Shown here piece after piece: positions 60,989 to 64,000 of a stretch of DNA of 64,000 nt. The stretch is from Sandarakinorhabdus sp. AAP62. GTDB lineage: Bacteria > Pseudomonadota > Alphaproteobacteria > Sphingomonadales > Sphingomonadaceae. The notes under the pieces were generated by a model, which saw nothing but the letters and a program-made list of their open reading frames with translations, ran no database searches and was not told the origin of the DNA. The stretch lies in contig NZ_ANFY01000011.1 in NCBI RefSeq assembly GCF_000331225.1, positions 145,126-209,125 on the forward strand, given 5' to 3'. The position numbers and the translations under genes were made by a program. The stretch's first letter is position 1. Each line of letters starts with the position of its first letter.

Positions 60989-61216
60989 TCAGCCGAACGC
61001 CAGCGCGAGCGCGACGACGGCGGCGATCAGACCCAGAGCTTCGGTCACGGCGAAGCCGAAGATCAGGCGGGCGCCGAGCTTGTCGGCAGCGGCGGGATTG
61101 CGCAGCGCGCCCTGCAGGAACATCCCGAAGATGATGCCGACGCCGATGGCGGCGAAACCAGCACCCATGGCGGCCAGGCCGGCGCCGATCAGCTTGTAAG
61201 CAGCAACAGTTTCCAT
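60989..61216 (-). CDS. atpE: ATP synthase Fo subunit c
   Basis: 75 residues, two helices: IGAGLAAMGAGFAAIGVGIIFGMF and IFGFAVTEALGLIAAVVALALAF, joined by the polar loop RNPAAADKLG. Glu59 in VTEALGL is the proton carrier. The lack of the Na+ pattern indicates a proton-driven ring. The subunit forms the rotating c-ring. It lies between atpB and the b' gene. Confidence 0.97.
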   Translation of the reverse strand: METVAAYKLIGAGLAAMGAGFAAIGVGIIFGMFLQGALRNPAAADKLGARLIFGFAVTEALGLIAAVVALALAFG

Positions 61217-61252
61217 TGTTCGTCCTCTACGGTGATCTAGTGGTTGGATTGA

Positions 61253-61993
61253 TTAGTGAAGATTGACGGCGTCGTTGAGATAGATGCTGGCCAGCAGTGC
61301 GAACACATAGGCCTGGACGACGGCGATCAGCAGTTCCAGCGCGGTCAAAGCAACATTGACGCCCAGCGGGATGATGCCCAGCCCGATGTTGACGGCACCC
61401 AGCGACACCACGAAGCCGCCAAACACCTTCATCAGCACGTGGCCGGCAGTCATGTTGGCAAACAGTCGGATGGCGAGCGTGAACGGGCGCGACAGGAAGG
61501 ACAGGAATTCGATGGCGGCCACCAGCGGCGCCACGAACAGCGGCGTGCCTTCCGGCAGGAACAGCGAGAAGAAGTGCAGGCCATGACGGGCAAAGCCGAC
61601 GATCACGACCAGAACGAAGACGATCATGGCCAGGCCGAAGGTGACGGCGATGTGGCTGGTGGGGGTGAAACTGTGCACGAACGGCACCATGCCGATCAGG
61701 TTGCACGACAGCACGAAGATGAAGATGGCGAAGATCAGCGGGGCATAGCGCAGGCCATCCTTGCCAACATTCTCGCGCAGCATGTCGCGAATGAAATCAT
61801 AGAGCAGCTCGACGGCGGCCTGCATGCGGCCCGGCACCAGCTGCGGGCGGGCGGTGCCGATGAACAGGAACGCCGAAATCGCCAGCAGCGAGATCAGCAT
61901 CCAAAGCGAGCTGTTCGTGAACGACAGGTCAAAACCACCGGCGCTCAGCGGCGCAATGGTTTCGATCTTGAACTGCTCCATCGGGTTGGCCAC
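61253..61993 (-). CDS. atpB: ATP synthase Fo subunit a
   Basis: 246 residues from a GTG (GAGGA upstream; an ATG four codons on is possible). Five or six helices; the key block RPFTLAIRLFANMTAGHVLMKV holds the essential Arg that faces the c-ring, and a late helix reads LIAVVQAYVFALLASIYLNDAV. It provides the proton half-channels. It follows atpI by 6 bp. Confidence 0.97.
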   Translation of the reverse strand: MANPMEQFKIETIAPLSAGGFDLSFTNSSLWMLISLLAISAFLFIGTARPQLVPGRMQAAVELLYDFIRDMLRENVGKDGLRYAPLIFAIFIFVLSCNLIGMVPFVHSFTPTSHIAVTFGLAMIVFVLVVIVGFARHGLHFFSLFLPEGTPLFVAPLVAAIEFLSFLSRPFTLAIRLFANMTAGHVLMKVFGGFVVSLGAVNIGLGIIPLGVNVALTALELLIAVVQAYVFALLASIYLNDAVNLH

Positions 61994-61999
61994 GGCCGT

Positions 62000-62323
62000 T
62001 CAATCCTCATCGCGTTCAGCGGGCTGGTCATCCAGCCGCTTCTGCCGGCGCAGCGACTGGGTCAAGCCCGTCACAAACCCCAGCATCAACATCAGTATCA
62101 GACCCCAGGGGCCGGTTCCGGCCTGCCGGTCGATGAACCAGCCGATGAAACCGCCGGCCAGCATGGCGCCGATGAATTCCGACGCGGCCTGCCAGCCCTG
62201 ATTTTCCTGCAGCTTGGCGCCATCCTTCCGGCTTGGTTCCGCCGCCCGGGCCGCAGCGATGCGGCGCGCGAGGCTGTCCTCGTCGGTGGGTGGTTTGGCC
62301 AAGGCGCAAATCCCTGTTGTCAC
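62000..62323 (-). CDS. atpI: ATP synthase assembly/regulatory protein AtpI
   Basis: 107 residues. A charged N-terminal part (SLARRIAAARAAEPSRKDGA) and two membrane helices: FIGAMLAGGFIGWFIDRQAG and WGLILMLMLGFVTGLTQSL. These match AtpI of alphaproteobacteria, which helps c-ring assembly or ion supply. GTG start with AGGCGAAA upstream; first gene of the Fo operon atpI-atpB-atpE-b'-b. Confidence 0.88.
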   Translation of the reverse strand: MTTGICALAKPPTDEDSLARRIAAARAAEPSRKDGAKLQENQGWQAASEFIGAMLAGGFIGWFIDRQAGTGPWGLILMLMLGFVTGLTQSLRRQKRLDDQPAERDED

Positions 62324-62510
62324 TTTCGCCTGCCGGGTATGGCAGACGGCCCCACCAGCGAAGCCGGCAAGACATGGCGCGCGTCCTAGAGGCGGGGGGT
62401 GGGCATGTCAACCGCCCGGGTCCAAACTATTGTGCAGTGCAACCTTGGCAAGTCACCCATTGGAACAAGGCATGAGCGGTTTCTGGTCTTCAAGCAGGAA
62501 GCACTCGCCG

Positions 62511-64000
62511 TCACGCCATGGCCACCAGCCGCTCGGCGGTCTGCAGGTCGACACTCACCAGCTGGCTGACCCCGGGTTCGCCCATGGTGACGCCGAACAA
62601 TCGGTGCATGCGACTCATCGAAACCGCATTGTGGGTGACGATCAGGAAGCGCGTCGCGGTCTGCGCAGCCATGCGGTCGAGCAGGTCGCAGAAACGCTCG
62701 ACATTGGCATCATCCAGCGGCGCATCCACTTCGTCGAGCACACAGATCGGCGCCGGATTGGCGAGGAACAGCGCGAAGATCAAAGCCGTCGCGGTGAGCG
62801 CCTGTTCACCGCCGGAAAGCAGCGTGAGCGACTGCAGCTTCTTGCCCGGCGGCTGCGCCATGATTTCCAGCCCGGCTTCGAGTGGATCATCGGATTCGAT
62901 CAGCGCCAACTGCGCCTCGCCACCGCCGAACAGATCGCTGAACAAGGTGCGGAAATGGCCATCAACCGCCGTGAACGCCGCCTGCAGCCGCTGCCTGCCT
63001 TCGCGGTTGAGGCTGCCGATGGAGCCGCGCAGGCGGGCGATGGCGGTATCGAGTTCGGCCTTTTCCGATGCCGTGAGCAGGGCCTGTTCTTCAAGTTCCT
63101 TCAGCTCGATATCGGCCCGCAGGTTCACCGGGCCCAATCGGTCGCGTTCGGCCGTGAGGGCATCGAGGGATTCGGCCAGTGCCGTCGGATCGCCGGGTTC
63201 GATGCCGAAACCGAAACGGCCGGGCAGCAGCGGCGGCGGGCATTGGAAACGCTCACCGCACAGTCGTTCCAGATCGAGCCGGGCGCTATCCTGGTGCTCG
63301 GCCTCGGCGCGGGCGGTGGCGCGCAACTCGCGGGCTTCGCCAACATCGGCATCCGCAGCGCGGGCGCGCGCCGCAATCTGGTTCATGGCCGCTTCCGCGC
63401 TGGCCAGCCGATCGGCCGCAGCGGCGCGGGCGGCATCAGCAGTTTGCGTGGTGCTGGCAAGGCCGGCCAGATCGGCGGTGATGGCGCGGCTGCGCGCGGC
63501 GAGGCCGGCGCGATCCTCTTCGGCGGCTTCACGGCGGCGGGCGAGTTCGGCGCGCTGGCCGGCGCTGGCGTCGATGCGGCGCTGCCAATCGGCTTGCTCT
63601 GCCGCGATGGCGCTGCGGCGGCGCTGGCCGGCATCAAGGTCGCGGGCGGCGCCATCCACCGCGGCGCGGGCGGAGGCCAGCGCGGCGCGGGCCTGTTCAT
63701 TGCCGGTACGCGCCGCAATCAGCGCCGCCGACAGAGCCGCCAGCGCATCGTCGGCCGGCACGGCGGCGCGGGCGGTTTCGGCCTCTGCCACCAGGCGTTC
63801 CCGGTCAGCCTGTGCTTGCGCGGTGGCGGTCTTCAGGCTGGCTTCTTCGCCGGCGGCGCGGGCCGCGGCCGTTTCGGCCTGGGCCAGCCGGCCGCGCGCT
63901 TCGCCCAGCAGGCGGGCAGCAGCATCGCGGGCCTGGCGCGCCGTGCGCTCGGCCGTGGCGGCGGCACTGGCGGCGGCTTCGGCTTCGCGCAGGCGGGGGG
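62511..64000 (-). CDS. smc: Chromosome segregation protein SMC, C-terminal part (gene continues past the window)
   Basis: The frame is open from the window edge to the stop at 62511, about 496 residues. The region from 64000 to about 63100 is an Ala/Arg/Glu coiled-coil with regular heptads. The C-terminal head then shows [45 protein letters not shown] (ABC signature and Walker B) and [15 protein letters not shown] (the D/H loop). SMC dimers organise and separate chromosomes with ScpA/B. The Walker A half is beyond the window. Confidence 0.93.
   Translation of the reverse strand, partial: PRLREAEAAASAAATAERTARQARDAAARLLGEARGRLAQAETAAARAAGEEASLKTATAQAQADRERLVAEAETARAAVPADDALAALSAALIAARTGNEQARAALASARAAVDGAARDLDAGQRRRSAIAAEQADWQRRIDASAGQRAELARRREAAEEDRAGLAARSRAITADLAGLASTTQTADAARAAAADRLASAEAAMNQIAARARAADADVGEARELRATARAEAEHQDSARLDLERLCGERFQCPPPLLPGRFGFGIEPGDPTALAESLDALTAERDRLGPVNLRADIELKELEEQALLTASEKAELDTAIARLRGSIGSLNREGRQRLQAAFTAVDGHFRTLFSDLFGGGEAQLALIESDDPLEAGLEIMAQPPGKKLQSLTLLSGGEQALTATALIFALFLANPAPICVLDEVDAPLDDANVERFCDLLDRMAAQTATRFLIVTHNAVSMSRMHRLFGVTMGEPGVSQLVSVDLQTAERLVAMA

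Noticed and set aside
1..64000. CRISPR array, prophage, integrative element or complete insertion sequence
   Set aside because: No regularly spaced repeats, no integrase or transposase frame and no phage structural genes apart from the single holin were found.

Overview
The window is about 64 kb of high-GC chromosomal DNA, most likely from an alphaproteobacterium of the order Sphingomonadales. The evidence is the gene content: proteins ending in a PEPxxWA-CTERM sorting signal, the PrsK/PrsR pair of the PEP-CTERM/exosortase system, split ATP synthase b and b' subunits, a Mg-type HemB, a holin of the gene-transfer-agent type, and the order rnc-era-recO-parC. Assignment below the order is inference. 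Almost all the DNA is coding, and many genes overlap by 4 bp (ATGA or GTGA), which points to translationally coupled operons.

Layout. 0-11 kb: the tail of an MFS transporter, a DUF3047 protein, a nucleosidase/NCS2 permease pair, hemB, an amidohydrolase gene broken by one in-frame TAG, a YjhX-type small protein, a dioxygenase/GNAT pair, and argC-GNAT-gamma carbonic anhydrase in one overlapping operon. 11-15.4 kb: an orphan GTA-type holin, tRNA-Pro(GGG), and prsK-prsR. 15.4-26 kb: a marR-emrA-emrB efflux operon, methylmalonyl-CoA epimerase, arfB, a GST, two exporters, and dxs. 26-35 kb: merC-zur with a candidate Zur box, a membrane protein/XRE pair, an M28 peptidase, ctaA-DUF2237-NUDIX, rplM-rpsI, and a DsbD-family reductase. 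35-47 kb: a nuclease/phosphatase-fold protein, an HMCES/YedK protein, an amidase, a PEPxxWA protein, a second amidohydrolase with a GNAT and a 3-hydroxyisobutyrate dehydrogenase-like protein, a divergent thioesterase/TetR pair, ilvA, bpt and a LysR regulator. 47-56 kb: pgi, rnc-era, a PEPxxWA gene inserted in reverse, recO-parC, and three tandem single-pass membrane microproteins. 55.7-59.7 kb: an SPFH protein with a ribbon-helix-helix regulator, then cca, a CoA-type NUDIX, DUF1285 and a GNAT. 59.8-64 kb: the ATP synthase Fo operon atpI-B-E-F'-F and the C-terminal half of smc.

No prophage, CRISPR array or complete insertion sequence was seen. The non-coding features that stand out are a family of palindromic repeats sitting between gene ends (two full copies of about 210-235 bp at 34.5 and 39.7 kb, plus shorter forms) and several operator-like dyads in front of regulator operons (marR, zur/merC, XRE, tetR, SPFH/RHH). 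The best candidate for something poorly described is 55.0-56.8 kb: three tiny tail-anchored-like proteins followed by an SPFH/RHH operon whose -10 region lies inside a near-perfect 19-bp dyad. All functions are read from motifs by eye. No database search was run.
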